Below are positions 1-6,370 of a stretch of DNA of 7,146 nt, piece after piece. This DNA is from Pseudomonadota bacterium (GTDB taxonomy: Bacteria; Pseudomonadota; Gammaproteobacteria; Steroidobacterales; Steroidobacteraceae). The position numbers were made by a program, and so were the translations under genes. The DNA lies in the NCBI GenBank assembly GCA_021805275.1, contig JAJZFQ010000089.1, positions 1 through 7,146 of the forward strand. Reading direction: 5' to 3'. Position 1 is the stretch's first letter. Every line of letters starts with the position of its first letter. Under the pieces are notes generated by a model, which was given only the letters and a program-made list of their open reading frames with translations, had not been told where the DNA came from and did not search any database.

Positions 1-277
1 CGGCGGCGAGTACCAGCCAGCCGATGAACACCAGCCACAGAGCGCCGCCGAGCACGAGCCACAGCAGGGAGAACCAGAAGGTGCGGATCTGCCACTCGAA
101 ATGGGGTTCGAGCAGCGTGCCGCGCACCTCCTCGCGCTTCACGTAGTTGACGATGACCGCAGCCACGGCCAGCACGGGGAAGAGGATTGCCCCTGCGTAC
201 AGCCCGTAGGCGATGTTGCCGAGATTGCGGTCGAACGGCCTGTTCGAACTGCCCTCCGCGGCCGGTTGCATGTTCAT
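1..277 (-). CDS. Small DUF4870-like integral membrane protein (3' end outside window)
   Basis: Reading the minus strand from the ATG at 277 gives 92 visible codons that continue past the left edge. The protein has a short polar N-terminus, a hydrophobic helix at about residues 21-45, a charged loop with YVKREEVRGT (45-54) and HFEWQIRTFW (59-68), then a second hydrophobic stretch from about 66 to the edge. The loop (VNYVK+EEVRGT, then HF.WQIRTFW) is one I recall from small proteobacterial membrane proteins annotated as DUF4870 or plain membrane protein. Their function is not established, so none is assigned. The start at 277 is preferred because GGGGAG lies 9 nt upstream (plus-strand 287-292). 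An in-frame ATG at 328 would add 17 residues but lacks a good ribosome site. It lies 94 bp downstream of the P-type ATPase stop on the same strand and could be co-transcribed with it. Family call moderately sure. Confidence 0.75.
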   Translation of the reverse strand, partial: MNMQPAAEGSSNRPFDRNLGNIAYGLYAGAILFPVLAVAAVIVNYVKREEVRGTLLEPHFEWQIRTFWFSLLWLVLGGALWLVFIGWLVLAA

Positions 278-286
278 CAGCGCACT

Positions 287-292
287 CTCCCC
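287..292 (-). promoter_or_regulatory. Ribosome binding site of the DUF4870-like gene
   Basis: GGGGAG on the minus strand sits 9 nt before the ATG at 277. It decides the start in favour of 277 over the upstream in-frame ATG at 328, which has only a weak GAG nearby. Confidence 0.5.
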
Positions 293-371
293 GCCAGGGA
301 TCGACGCGTCGCCGGTCAGGTTCGGCATCGCGCTCAAACCGAGCGTCACTATGGCAAAGTCCCGCGCTTGC

Positions 372-2756
372 TCACTGCATCTTCAGATGCGTTCCCAGCG
401 CCGCTTTCAGGCTATCGAGCGCAAAGGCCAGCAGGATTGAGGCGCCGAAAACGGCCGCGATCAGGAGCGGTGGGATCGCGCGCATCAGTATGCCTCGGGT
501 ACCCAGAAGGCCGAAGATCAGGATGTCCGCGATCATCGACAGCACGATCCAGGCGCTCGGTCTGGAGCTCCAGAGGCGGCGCCGCTCGCGCACGACGTAG
601 AAGAGTGCCTGGCTGGTGAAGGACAGTGTCACGCACGCGAGTGTCTGCAGCTGCGCCTGGTTCAGCGCGAGCCGGTAGCGGCCGATGGCGAGGACTGCTG
701 CGCAGAACACCACGTTGCACAGCGCCAAAGCGCTGCCGAGCAGCGTAATGTTGTTGACGTGCCACGCGTTCGGCTTCGGCGAGGGACGCACGTGATCCGT
801 GGTCGCCGACATTGCGAGGAAGTCGCCCGTGATCATCAACAGGGCCATCAGCCGCGGCGTGAGAATGGCGTGTCCGGTCATCACCAGCCCGATCACGAGC
901 AGCAGCATCTGGCTGAGTTTCTGCGTCAGCGAGCGCAGCGTGTAGGTGAGGATGCGCTGGAAGGTAATGCGCCCTTCGCGGATTGCACTGACGGTCCCGC
1001 CAAGACCGGGCTCGGTCAACACGATCCCGGCAGCCGACTTCGCCACGTCGGTCGCACTCGAGACTGCGATGCCCATCTGCGCTTGGCGCAGCGCGGGCGC
1101 ATCGTTCGCGCCGTCGCCGAACATTCCGACCGTGTGCCCGCTGGTCTGCAGCGCGCGCACGATATGAAATTTGTCCTCAGGAAACACGCCGGCGAACACC
1201 GCGTAGTCTTGCGGACGAATACTCGCCGGAATATCTCCGGGCGGGCACAGCGCACCGTCGAGCCCCACTTCGCGCGCGACCACCTGGGCCGTCACCGGAG
1301 CATCGCCGGTGACCATGACCGTCTCCACCCCCATGGTGCGCAATTCTTTGATAAGCGCCGCGGCGTCGGAGCGCGGCGGATCACTGAGGGCGATCAGACC
1401 GATCATCCGCAACGCGCCGTCCACCGGACCCTCGGCGACGGCGAGCACGCGATAGCCCTGGGCGGCGAGTGATTCGGCGTCCGCGACGGTCTGTGCCGCG
1501 GGGACGGCGATCGCCTGCAGAGTCGCAAAGGCGCCTTTGACGATCCGGATGGTGCGCCCGCCGGCGTCGATGGCCGTGGCTTCGGCACGCTTGCGTGCCG
1601 GGTCGAAAGGAATGAAGGATACGAGCCGGGTGGCGGTGTCGGCAGGCCGTGCGGCGGCTGCGGCGCGGATTGCGACGTCGACCGGATCCGTCCCGCCCTC
1701 GGAACTGGCGAGCGCGGCGCGAGCGAGGACTAGGGCCTCCTCGCCCTCGGGCGCGGGCCGTACCGCGGTCACTGCCAGCGTATTCTGGGTGATCGTGCCC
1801 GTCTTGTCCGAACACAGCACATCGAGCGTGGCCGCGTCCTCTACGGACGAGAGGCGAGTGGGCAACACGCCGCGCGCGGCGAGCGCGCGCGCTCCGAGTG
1901 CGCTCGCCAGTGTGAACGTCGCGGGCAGGGCGACCGGAATGGCGGCGAGGATCGCCGTGAGCGTCAGCGAAATGACCTCGTGGGTCGGCAGACCCAGCAC
2001 CGCGGCATAGGCCACCTGCGCGAGAACGACCGCACCGTTGAAGATGGCGAGGTTGCGCACCACGCGCAGCACGGTGGTCTGCTGAGTACTCACGCCATGC
2101 GCGGTGCGCACCAGTTCTGCGGTGCGGCCGAAGCGCGTGCGCGTTCCGGTGGCGCTCACCCGCGCGAGCGCCTCTCCTCGTCGCACCAGCGCACCGGCGT
2201 AGGTATCCCGTCCCGGTGCGCCCTCCACCGGCAACGACTCCCCGGTGAGCGTCGACTGATCGAGCAGTACTTCACCCGCGAGCAGCCGCACATCGGCCGG
2301 CACGATGCCGCCGAGGGACAGCTTGACCAGGTCGCCTGGGACCAATTCGGCGGCCGGCACGGTCTTCCACGCGCCGTCGCGGCGCACGGAGGCCATCAGC
2401 GCAAGGCGGGACTTCAGCGCCTGCAGCGTCGCGCGCGCGCGCGCCTCTTGCACGAATCCCAGCACGGCGTTGAACAGTACGAGGACTCCGATCACGAGCG
2501 CCTCGACGTACTTGCCGAGCGCCAGCTGCAGGAGCACCGCCGCTTCGAGCATCCACGGTACGGGTGCCCAGAACTTTGCGAGCAGCCGCCGCCACGGCGC
2601 AGTGTCCTGCTCGCTCATGGCATTGGGGCCGTACTGTGCCAGGCGCTGCTGCGCCTCGCGGCTGCTGAGGCCGTTCACGTCGCTCTGCCGCACCTCGGGG
2701 TGCGATCCGTGCGGATCGGGAGCGTGCGCCGGCTCGACAGAGATAGGTTTCGACAC
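372..2756 (-). CDS. Plasma-membrane proton-efflux P-type ATPase (P3A)
   Basis: This is a complete 794-residue P-type ATPase, most likely an ATP-driven H+ exporter in the inner membrane. In order it has a cation-ATPase N-terminal segment (GLSSREAQQRLAQYGPN, 29-45), two helices (about 66-103), the actuator domain with TGES (171-174), helices 3-4 (about 235-285) with PVALP (274-278), and the phosphorylation motif CSDKTGT (D317). These are followed by the nucleotide-site KGA (408-410), MVTGD (481-485), hinge GDGANDAP (547-554) and about six C-terminal helices (from about 606). P3A hallmarks are DQSTLTGESLPVE, VLTEPGL (579-585) and the VRPSP motif after helix 6. Aligned by eye to plant AHA2, N96 matches Asn106 and D645 matches Asp684, the proton site. 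The plant helix-5 Arg655 position appears to be S615, with K613 close by. There is no plant-type C-terminal autoinhibitory tail. The start is GTG; a TAG six codons upstream in frame excludes extension. H+ specificity is inferred from family resemblance. Confidence 0.9.
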   Translation of the reverse strand: MSKPISVEPAHAPDPHGSHPEVRQSDVNGLSSREAQQRLAQYGPNAMSEQDTAPWRRLLAKFWAPVPWMLEAAVLLQLALGKYVEALVIGVLVLFNAVLGFVQEARARATLQALKSRLALMASVRRDGAWKTVPAAELVPGDLVKLSLGGIVPADVRLLAGEVLLDQSTLTGESLPVEGAPGRDTYAGALVRRGEALARVSATGTRTRFGRTAELVRTAHGVSTQQTTVLRVVRNLAIFNGAVVLAQVAYAAVLGLPTHEVISLTLTAILAAIPVALPATFTLASALGARALAARGVLPTRLSSVEDAATLDVLCSDKTGTITQNTLAVTAVRPAPEGEEALVLARAALASSEGGTDPVDVAIRAAAAARPADTATRLVSFIPFDPARKRAEATAIDAGGRTIRIVKGAFATLQAIAVPAAQTVADAESLAAQGYRVLAVAEGPVDGALRMIGLIALSDPPRSDAAALIKELRTMGVETVMVTGDAPVTAQVVAREVGLDGALCPPGDIPASIRPQDYAVFAGVFPEDKFHIVRALQTSGHTVGMFGDGANDAPALRQAQMGIAVSSATDVAKSAAGIVLTEPGLGGTVSAIREGRITFQRILTYTLRSLTQKLSQMLLLVIGLVMTGHAILTPRLMALLMITGDFLAMSATTDHVRPSPKPNAWHVNNITLLGSALALCNVVFCAAVLAIGRYRLALNQAQLQTLACVTLSFTSQALFYVVRERRRLWSSRPSAWIVLSMIADILIFGLLGTRGILMRAIPPLLIAAVFGASILLAFALDSLKAALGTHLKMQ

Positions 2757-2781
2757 GATGGGCTCGCTGATCTAAGCGGCA

Positions 2782-2787
2782 AGTGTA
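2782..2787 (-). promoter_or_regulatory. Possible -10 element for the proton ATPase gene
   Basis: TACACT on the minus strand matches the sigma-70 -10 consensus at four of six positions and would place a transcription start about 20 nt before the GTG. The hexamer 17 bp upstream (GATCTG) is a poor -35, so the promoter would be weak or activator-dependent. This is a guess from position and sequence only. Confidence 0.25.
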
Positions 2788-2878
2788 GCTGAGATACCCT
2801 CGGACAGATCAGGGCGGCGGGCGCGGAATGTCACTCGACAGTCCACTGGGTGGCATTGCACACTGGGTCCTCAGCGCC

Positions 2879-2898
2879 GCCGGTTCGCAGCCGGTTCG
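2879..2898 (+). repeat. Perfect 9-bp direct repeat, candidate operator before the photolyase
   Basis: GCCGGTTCG occurs at 2879-2887 and again at 2890-2898, giving an 11-bp period, about one helical turn. The two copies contain GTTC (2883-2886) and GTTC (2894-2897) separated by exactly 7 nt, which is the layout of the LexA box known from Alphaproteobacteria. It ends 25 bp before the preferred photolyase start, where a repressor could act. Seen: the repeat and spacing. Inferred: any operator role. The host may not be an alphaproteobacterium, and the repeat would be coding if the photolyase starts at 2828. Confidence 0.35.
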
Positions 2899-2912
2899 GC
2901 CGGGCAAGTCTC

Positions 2913-2916
2913 GAGG
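2913..2916 (+). promoter_or_regulatory. Ribosome binding site that sets the photolyase start
   Basis: GAGG sits 7 nt before the ATG at 2924. The upstream in-frame ATG at 2828 is preceded only by a G/C-rich run without a clear AGGAG, so this site favours the shorter protein. Confidence 0.5.
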
Positions 2917-2923
2917 TCCGTCC

Positions 2924-4408
2924 ATGTCCCAGCAGCGCCGCGGCGCCGATCCAGCAGCGTGCCCCGTCATCGTCTGGTTCCGCAACGACTTACGGCTCGG
3001 CGATAATCCAGCCCTGGCCGCGGCGCTCGCCACGGGCGGCCCCCTCGTTGCGCTGTACATCCTGGACGAGACCCTTCCCGAGGGCCGGCCGCTCGGCGGC
3101 GCGGCGCGCTGGTGGCTGCATCACAGCCTCGCGGCGCTTGATGCGGCGTTGCGCACGCTCTCGCGGGACGCGCCCCACGGAGTGACGCTGTGCCTGCGAC
3201 ACGGCGCGAGTGCCGCGATTCTGCGCGAGGTGATCGTGGCGAGCGGCGCGCGGCGGGTGTTCTGCAACCGCACGTATGATCCGCTCCTCGATGCGCTCGA
3301 TGCGACCCTGACCGAGCCGCTGCAGCGATGTGGCGCGCTGCTCGAGTCGTTTCCCGGGGCGATGCTTGCCGAGCCCGGGGCAGTGCGGACCGGCAGCGGC
3401 GGGCCGTTTCGGGTGTTCACCGCGTTCTGGAACCGTTTGAGCGCGCTCGAGGTGGCGCCGCCGCTGCCGGTGCCCCGCAGACTCACCGGCAGCGCGAGTG
3501 CACCGCGTAGCGAGCGACTCGAGGACTGGGGCCTGCTGCCGAGTTTGGGGTGGGACGGCGGCTTTGCACCGGTGTGGACTCCGGGGGAGAAGGGGGCGCG
3601 CCTGCGGCTGCGCGAGTTCCTCGGCCGGCAGTTCGACAGCTACCGCGGTGCCCGCGATGTGCCCTCGGTCGAGGGAACCTCGCGTCTCTCGCCGCATCTG
3701 TGCTTCGGGGAGATCAGCGCCCGGCAGATCTGGCATACGGTGCTCAACGCCCCGGGCGGCGGGCGCGCCGAGCTGGTGGGCAACGGCTTTCTGCGCGAGC
3801 TCGGCTGGCGGGAGTTCGCGCGCTACACGCTGCATCACTTCCCGAGCCTGCCGCTGCGTCCGCTGCGCCAGGAGTTCGAGGCGTTCGGTTGGCGGGAGGA
3901 TGCCGCTGGGTTCGAGGCCTGGTGCCGAGGACGCACGGGCTATCCCATCGTCGATGCGGGCATGCGCCAGCTGTGGCACACCGGCTGGATGCACAACCGC
4001 GTGCGGATGATTGTCGGCTCCTTCCTGGTGAAAGACCTGCTCGTGCCTTGGCAGCGGGGTGAGACGTGGTTCTGGGACACGCTCGTCGATGCGGACCGTG
4101 CGAGCAACGCGCTCAACTGGCAGTGGGTCAGCGGCTGCGGCGTCGACGCTGCGCCGTATTTCCGCATCTTCAATCCCGTTGCGCAGAGCGAGCGCTTCGA
4201 CCCCGAGGGCGAGTACCTGCGCCGCTGGCTGCCTGAGCTGGCTGCGTTGCGGACCCCCGCGATCCATGCGCCGTGGAACGCCCGGCCGCTCGAGCTGGCC
4301 GAGGCGGGCGTGCGGCTCGGTGAGACCTATCCGCGGCCCATCGTCGCGCATGACGAGGCTCGCAAACGCGCGCTCGCACGGTTCGAGGCGCTTCGTCAAC
4401 GCACCTGA
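2924..4408 (+). CDS. phrB: Deoxyribodipyrimidine photolyase (class I-type cryptochrome/photolyase)
   Basis: This flavoprotein is predicted to repair UV-induced cyclobutane pyrimidine dimers in the cytoplasm using blue light. It is 494 residues from the start chosen here, close to E. coli PhrB (472). The N-terminal antenna domain opens with VWFRNDLRLGDNPAL (about 17-31). The FAD domain has EGTSRLSPHL (250-259), RELGWREF (291-298), TGYPIVDAGMRQL (338-350), GWMHNRVRM (354-362) and DAAPYFRIFNP (408-418). Aligned by eye to E. coli, E292, W295 and W401 match the lesion-contact residues, N394 matches the Asn near flavin N5, and W399-W376-W323 fit the electron-transfer Trp triad. The start at 2924 has GAGG 7 nt upstream and leaves about 16 residues before the conserved strand. 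An ATG at 2828 would add 32 residues that look unlike the family. The subtype, antenna cofactor and exact lesion cannot be read with certainty. A distant cryptochrome role is possible but less likely given intact catalytic residues. Confidence 0.93.
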   Translation: MSQQRRGADPAACPVIVWFRNDLRLGDNPALAAALATGGPLVALYILDETLPEGRPLGGAARWWLHHSLAALDAALRTLSRDAPHGVTLCLRHGASAAILREVIVASGARRVFCNRTYDPLLDALDATLTEPLQRCGALLESFPGAMLAEPGAVRTGSGGPFRVFTAFWNRLSALEVAPPLPVPRRLTGSASAPRSERLEDWGLLPSLGWDGGFAPVWTPGEKGARLRLREFLGRQFDSYRGARDVPSVEGTSRLSPHLCFGEISARQIWHTVLNAPGGGRAELVGNGFLRELGWREFARYTLHHFPSLPLRPLRQEFEAFGWREDAAGFEAWCRGRTGYPIVDAGMRQLWHTGWMHNRVRMIVGSFLVKDLLVPWQRGETWFWDTLVDADRASNALNWQWVSGCGVDAAPYFRIFNPVAQSERFDPEGEYLRRWLPELAALRTPAIHAPWNARPLELAEAGVRLGETYPRPIVAHDEARKRALARFEALRQRT

Positions 4409-4534
4409 CCGGGCGCAGGCGGCGCAGATGCGGCGCAGCGAGGCGAAGGGCGTGTGGCCACAGGGGTGCTCCTCGGGGCTCGGCCGCATGGGGTTCGGTA
4501 CGGCGCGCCGGCAGCATCCCTAGCACGCGCGGCG

Positions 4535-4540
4535 TATCCT
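4535..4540 (+). promoter_or_regulatory. Possible -10 element for the ABC exporter operon
   Basis: TATCCT agrees with the sigma-70 -10 consensus at four of six positions and predicts a short leader of about 20-25 nt before the ATG at 4570. The hexamer 17 bp upstream (CAGCAT, 4512-4517) is a poor -35. Confidence 0.35.
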
Positions 4541-4555
4541 GTGCGCAGTTCATTC

Positions 4556-4560
4556 AGAGG
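4556..4560 (+). promoter_or_regulatory. Ribosome binding site that picks the third ATG of the permease gene
   Basis: AGAGG is immediately followed by ATGATGCCGATG. The ATGs at 4561 and 4564 lie only 0 and 3 nt from it, too close. The ATG at 4570 lies 9 nt away, a normal spacing. Confidence 0.55.
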
Positions 4561-4569
4561 ATGATGCCG

Positions 4570-5622
4570 ATGGAGGATCTCTCGGCGTCCCGAACCGCCC
4601 GCTGGCCCTCGATTGAGGTCACCCGGCTGCAGTGGCGCAATCTGTGGCGCCGCTGGCCGCGCGCCGCAGTGGCGCTGACCGTGGCCTTCCTCGCGCTCGG
4701 ACTGTTGGGACGCATCCGTGCAGTCGAATCCCTGCTCGCCCTGGCCGCGCTCTCACCAGGATTCGTGGTGACGCTGAGTGCGATGCTCGCAGGCGTTCTC
4801 GTGCTGCGCAGCGGCACGCGCCGGACGAATGACCGGCAACACGACTGGCTCGCCGCGCTGCCGCGCAACGTGCCGATCGTGCTGCGCTCGAGCGCCGGAC
4901 CGATCGCGGTGCTCGTGATCGCCGCGATCCTGGTCGTCGATCTGTCGCTCGCGGGGCAGTGGCCGGCATGGATCGCGCTGCGCTTCATGGGCAGTCTCGC
5001 GGCAGGGAGCGCCCTCGGCGCGGGGCTCGCCGCAGCGTTCATGGCCGCCCACGTGCGCCCGGGGCGCAGCAGCGGGCGCGATGCGCGCGCCCAGCCGCGC
5101 TCGCGCTACGCCGCGGGGCGCTTGGCGCGCCTCGGCGCGCCAAGGCGCGCGACGCTGCTACCGCTCGGCGCCTGGCCGGTCACGGAGGCGCACTTTCGCG
5201 ACCGCCCGACGATTCGCGCCCGCAGTCTGATTCTGCTGCTGCTCGCCGTGCCGATCGGGGTGTCGGGTGGCACGGTGCTCGCCGCCGCCGCCGCCTGGCT
5301 GATCGTGCTGCACCTGATCAATCTGACGCGGGCGCTCCTGCGCACGGCGTTCAATGCTGCGCGCTGGCTTGCGCCCAACGCGCCGAGCCCGCTGCGCTTC
5401 ACCGGGGCGCTTGCGCACCGGGTCCTCGGAGCACAGGGGCTCGCCGTCGCGCTGCTTCTGGCCATTGCCGCGGTCACGCGCACGCCCGCCGATCTGCGCC
5501 TCGCCGGACTGATCGCGGCGGCCTTGCTCGCCGCGCTGCTGATCCTGGCCGTGGCGGGCGCTCTGCTCGCATTGCGCAGCGGCGCGAGCGCCGCCTCGTT
5601 GTTGCAGCGGTGGGGACGATGA
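4570..5622 (+). CDS. Putative ABC exporter permease subunit
   Basis: This is a 350-residue hydrophobic protein that I do not recognise as a named family. Hydrophobic segments appear at roughly 32-48, 63-80, 112-128, 137-160, 219-247, 290-303 and 312-336, about six or seven helices. A long Arg/Ala-rich, presumably cytoplasmic loop spans about 163-217. The short basic N-terminus ending in RLQWRNLWRRWPR just before the first helix resembles ABC-2-type permeases. Its role is inferred mainly from context: its TGA overlaps the ATG of the following ATPase gene (ATGA, 5619-5622), implying translational coupling and a shared complex in the inner membrane. The start at 4570 is set by AGAGG 9 nt upstream; the ATG at 4561 would add three residues. 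A 24-bp inverted repeat lies in the loop-coding part (5121-5144). The substrate is unknown and direction (export) is assumed because no binding protein gene is nearby. Confidence 0.75.
   Translation: MEDLSASRTARWPSIEVTRLQWRNLWRRWPRAAVALTVAFLALGLLGRIRAVESLLALAALSPGFVVTLSAMLAGVLVLRSGTRRTNDRQHDWLAALPRNVPIVLRSSAGPIAVLVIAAILVVDLSLAGQWPAWIALRFMGSLAAGSALGAGLAAAFMAAHVRPGRSSGRDARAQPRSRYAAGRLARLGAPRRATLLPLGAWPVTEAHFRDRPTIRARSLILLLLAVPIGVSGGTVLAAAAAWLIVLHLINLTRALLRTAFNAARWLAPNAPSPLRFTGALAHRVLGAQGLAVALLLAIAAVTRTPADLRLAGLIAAALLAALLILAVAGALLALRSGASAASLLQRWGR
5121..5144. repeat. Perfect 11-bp inverted repeat within the permease gene
   Basis: CTTGGCGCGCC (5121-5131) and its exact reverse complement GGCGCGCCAAG (5134-5144) are separated by TC. 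The repeat contains two GGCGCGCC octamers. In the mRNA it could form a very GC-rich hairpin, although the two-base spacer would force the innermost pairs open. It encodes part of the Arg/Ala-rich loop, where protein constraint looks low. Confidence 0.8.
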
Positions 5623-6368
5623 GTACGACCGAAATGCAGCCCGTCGCACCGGCTCTGAGCATCCGCGGGCTCACGGCCGGGTACGATGCTCACGCGGTGC
5701 TGCGCGAGATCGACCTGCAGATCGCGATCGGGGAGTGGTGCGTCGTATTCGGTCCCAACGGCAGCGGTAAATCGACGTTGCTGTACGCGGCCGCCGGGCT
5801 GCTGCTCCCGCGTAGCGGACGCATCGAATTGTCCGGTGTGCCACTCGAGGACGCGGCCAGAGCGAAGCGCACCCTCGGCTACGGGTGCGCGCCGGAGCGC
5901 CTGCCGGGTTTGCTCACCGGCCGGCAGTGCCTGCAGGTGTACGCGGCGGCCAAGGGGCTGCGCGAGATTGACCCCGGCGTGCTCGAGCTGGCCGAGGCGC
6001 TGGCGTTGAGTGCACACCTGGAGCGGTACGTGGATACCTATTCGCTCGGTATGCGCCAGAAGCTCGCAACCCTTCTGGCCCTGATCGGTGCGCCACGCCT
6101 GATCGTGCTCGATGAGGCGTTCAATGGCCTGGATCCGGCCAGCGCGGCGCTCCTGAAGCGTCACCTGCGACGCCTGACTGACGAGCGGCGGGCCGCGGTG
6201 CTGCTCGCCACCCATGCTCTGGAGATCGCCGAGCGCTATGCCGACCGCGTTGCGCTGCTGCTCGAGGGGCGGATCCGCCGCGTGTGGGATCGTGCCGAGC
6301 TCGCCGCGCAGCGCGCCGCCGGCACGCCGCTCGAGGAGCTGCTGGCGGCGGCGGCGGCGGCCCCGTAG
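5619..6368 (+). CDS. ABC transporter ATP-binding protein (exporter type)
   Basis: This is a 249-residue cytoplasmic nucleotide-binding subunit that hydrolyses ATP to drive the partner permease. All core motifs are visible: Walker A GPNGSGKST (45-53), a Q-loop region with APE (91-93) where many exporter-type ATPases carry Glu, signature YSLGMRQK (141-148), Walker B LIVLDEA (161-167) with E166 as the catalytic base, D-loop NGLDPAS (169-175) and switch His199 in LATHALE. The single domain and CcmA/ABC-2-like pattern fit an exporter dimer with the upstream gene. The ATG at 5619 overlaps the permease TGA as ATGA, with a GGTGGGGA stretch just upstream as likely ribosome site. The C-terminus ends in an Ala-rich tail encoded by a GCG run (6345-6359). 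The open frame extends far upstream only as a shadow inside the permease gene. Biochemical role is secure; the substrate is not known. Confidence 0.93.
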   Translation: MSTTEMQPVAPALSIRGLTAGYDAHAVLREIDLQIAIGEWCVVFGPNGSGKSTLLYAAAGLLLPRSGRIELSGVPLEDAARAKRTLGYGCAPERLPGLLTGRQCLQVYAAAKGLREIDPGVLELAEALALSAHLERYVDTYSLGMRQKLATLLALIGAPRLIVLDEAFNGLDPASAALLKRHLRRLTDERRAAVLLATHALEIAERYADRVALLLEGRIRRVWDRAELAAQRAAGTPLEELLAAAAAAP

Positions 6369-6370
6369 GG

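Larger units (their letters stand above)
2757..2923. promoter_or_regulatory. Divergent promoter region between the ATPase and photolyase genes
   Basis: If the photolyase begins at 2924, this 167-bp segment is non-coding and must carry promoters for both divergent genes. Visible in it are the minus-strand TACACT at 2782-2787, a weak plus-strand extended -10-like TGA-GATACC at 2790-2798, an 8-bp direct repeat CACTGGGT at 2844-2851 and 2861-2868, and the 9-bp repeat at 2879-2898. No strong consensus -35 is visible on either strand. Confidence 0.45.
4409..4569. other. Intergenic region before the ABC exporter operon
   Basis: This 161-bp gap has no convincing gene. It contains a perfect 10-bp palindrome TGTGGCCACA (4453-4462), a plausible -10 element at 4535-4540 and a ribosome site at 4556-4560. 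I see no clear intrinsic terminator for the photolyase gene: no stable hairpin followed by a T run. Confidence 0.5.

Noticed and set aside
331..345. Hairpin CGCTC-AAACC-GAGCG after the ATPase stop as a terminator
   Set aside because: The stem has only 5 bp and no T tract follows on the minus strand. It also overlaps a possible extended start of the next gene.
759..1472. Plus-strand open frames inside the P-type ATPase gene (also 1980-2792)
   Set aside because: They are antisense shadows; the minus-strand ATPase carries every family motif through these stretches.
2829..2840. TGTC-ACTC-GACA as an SOS (CTGT-N8-ACAG) box
   Set aside because: The arms are only 4 bp and the spacing does not fit the gammaproteobacterial LexA consensus.
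2875..2905. tRNA-like GGTTCG motif
   Set aside because: GGTTC resembles a T-arm, but no acceptor, D or anticodon stems can be built around it. The repeat explains the motif.
2990..4489. 499-codon minus-strand open frame opposite the photolyase
   Set aside because: It is antisense to a gene with clear family motifs. Its translation is Arg/Pro/Ala/His-rich without recognisable domains, typical of shadow frames in GC-rich DNA.
5083..5160. Possible frameshift in the permease Arg/Ala-rich loop
   Set aside because: The same frame carries hydrophobic helices on both sides and ends in a precise ATGA overlap, so the frame is continuous and the loop is simply low-complexity.
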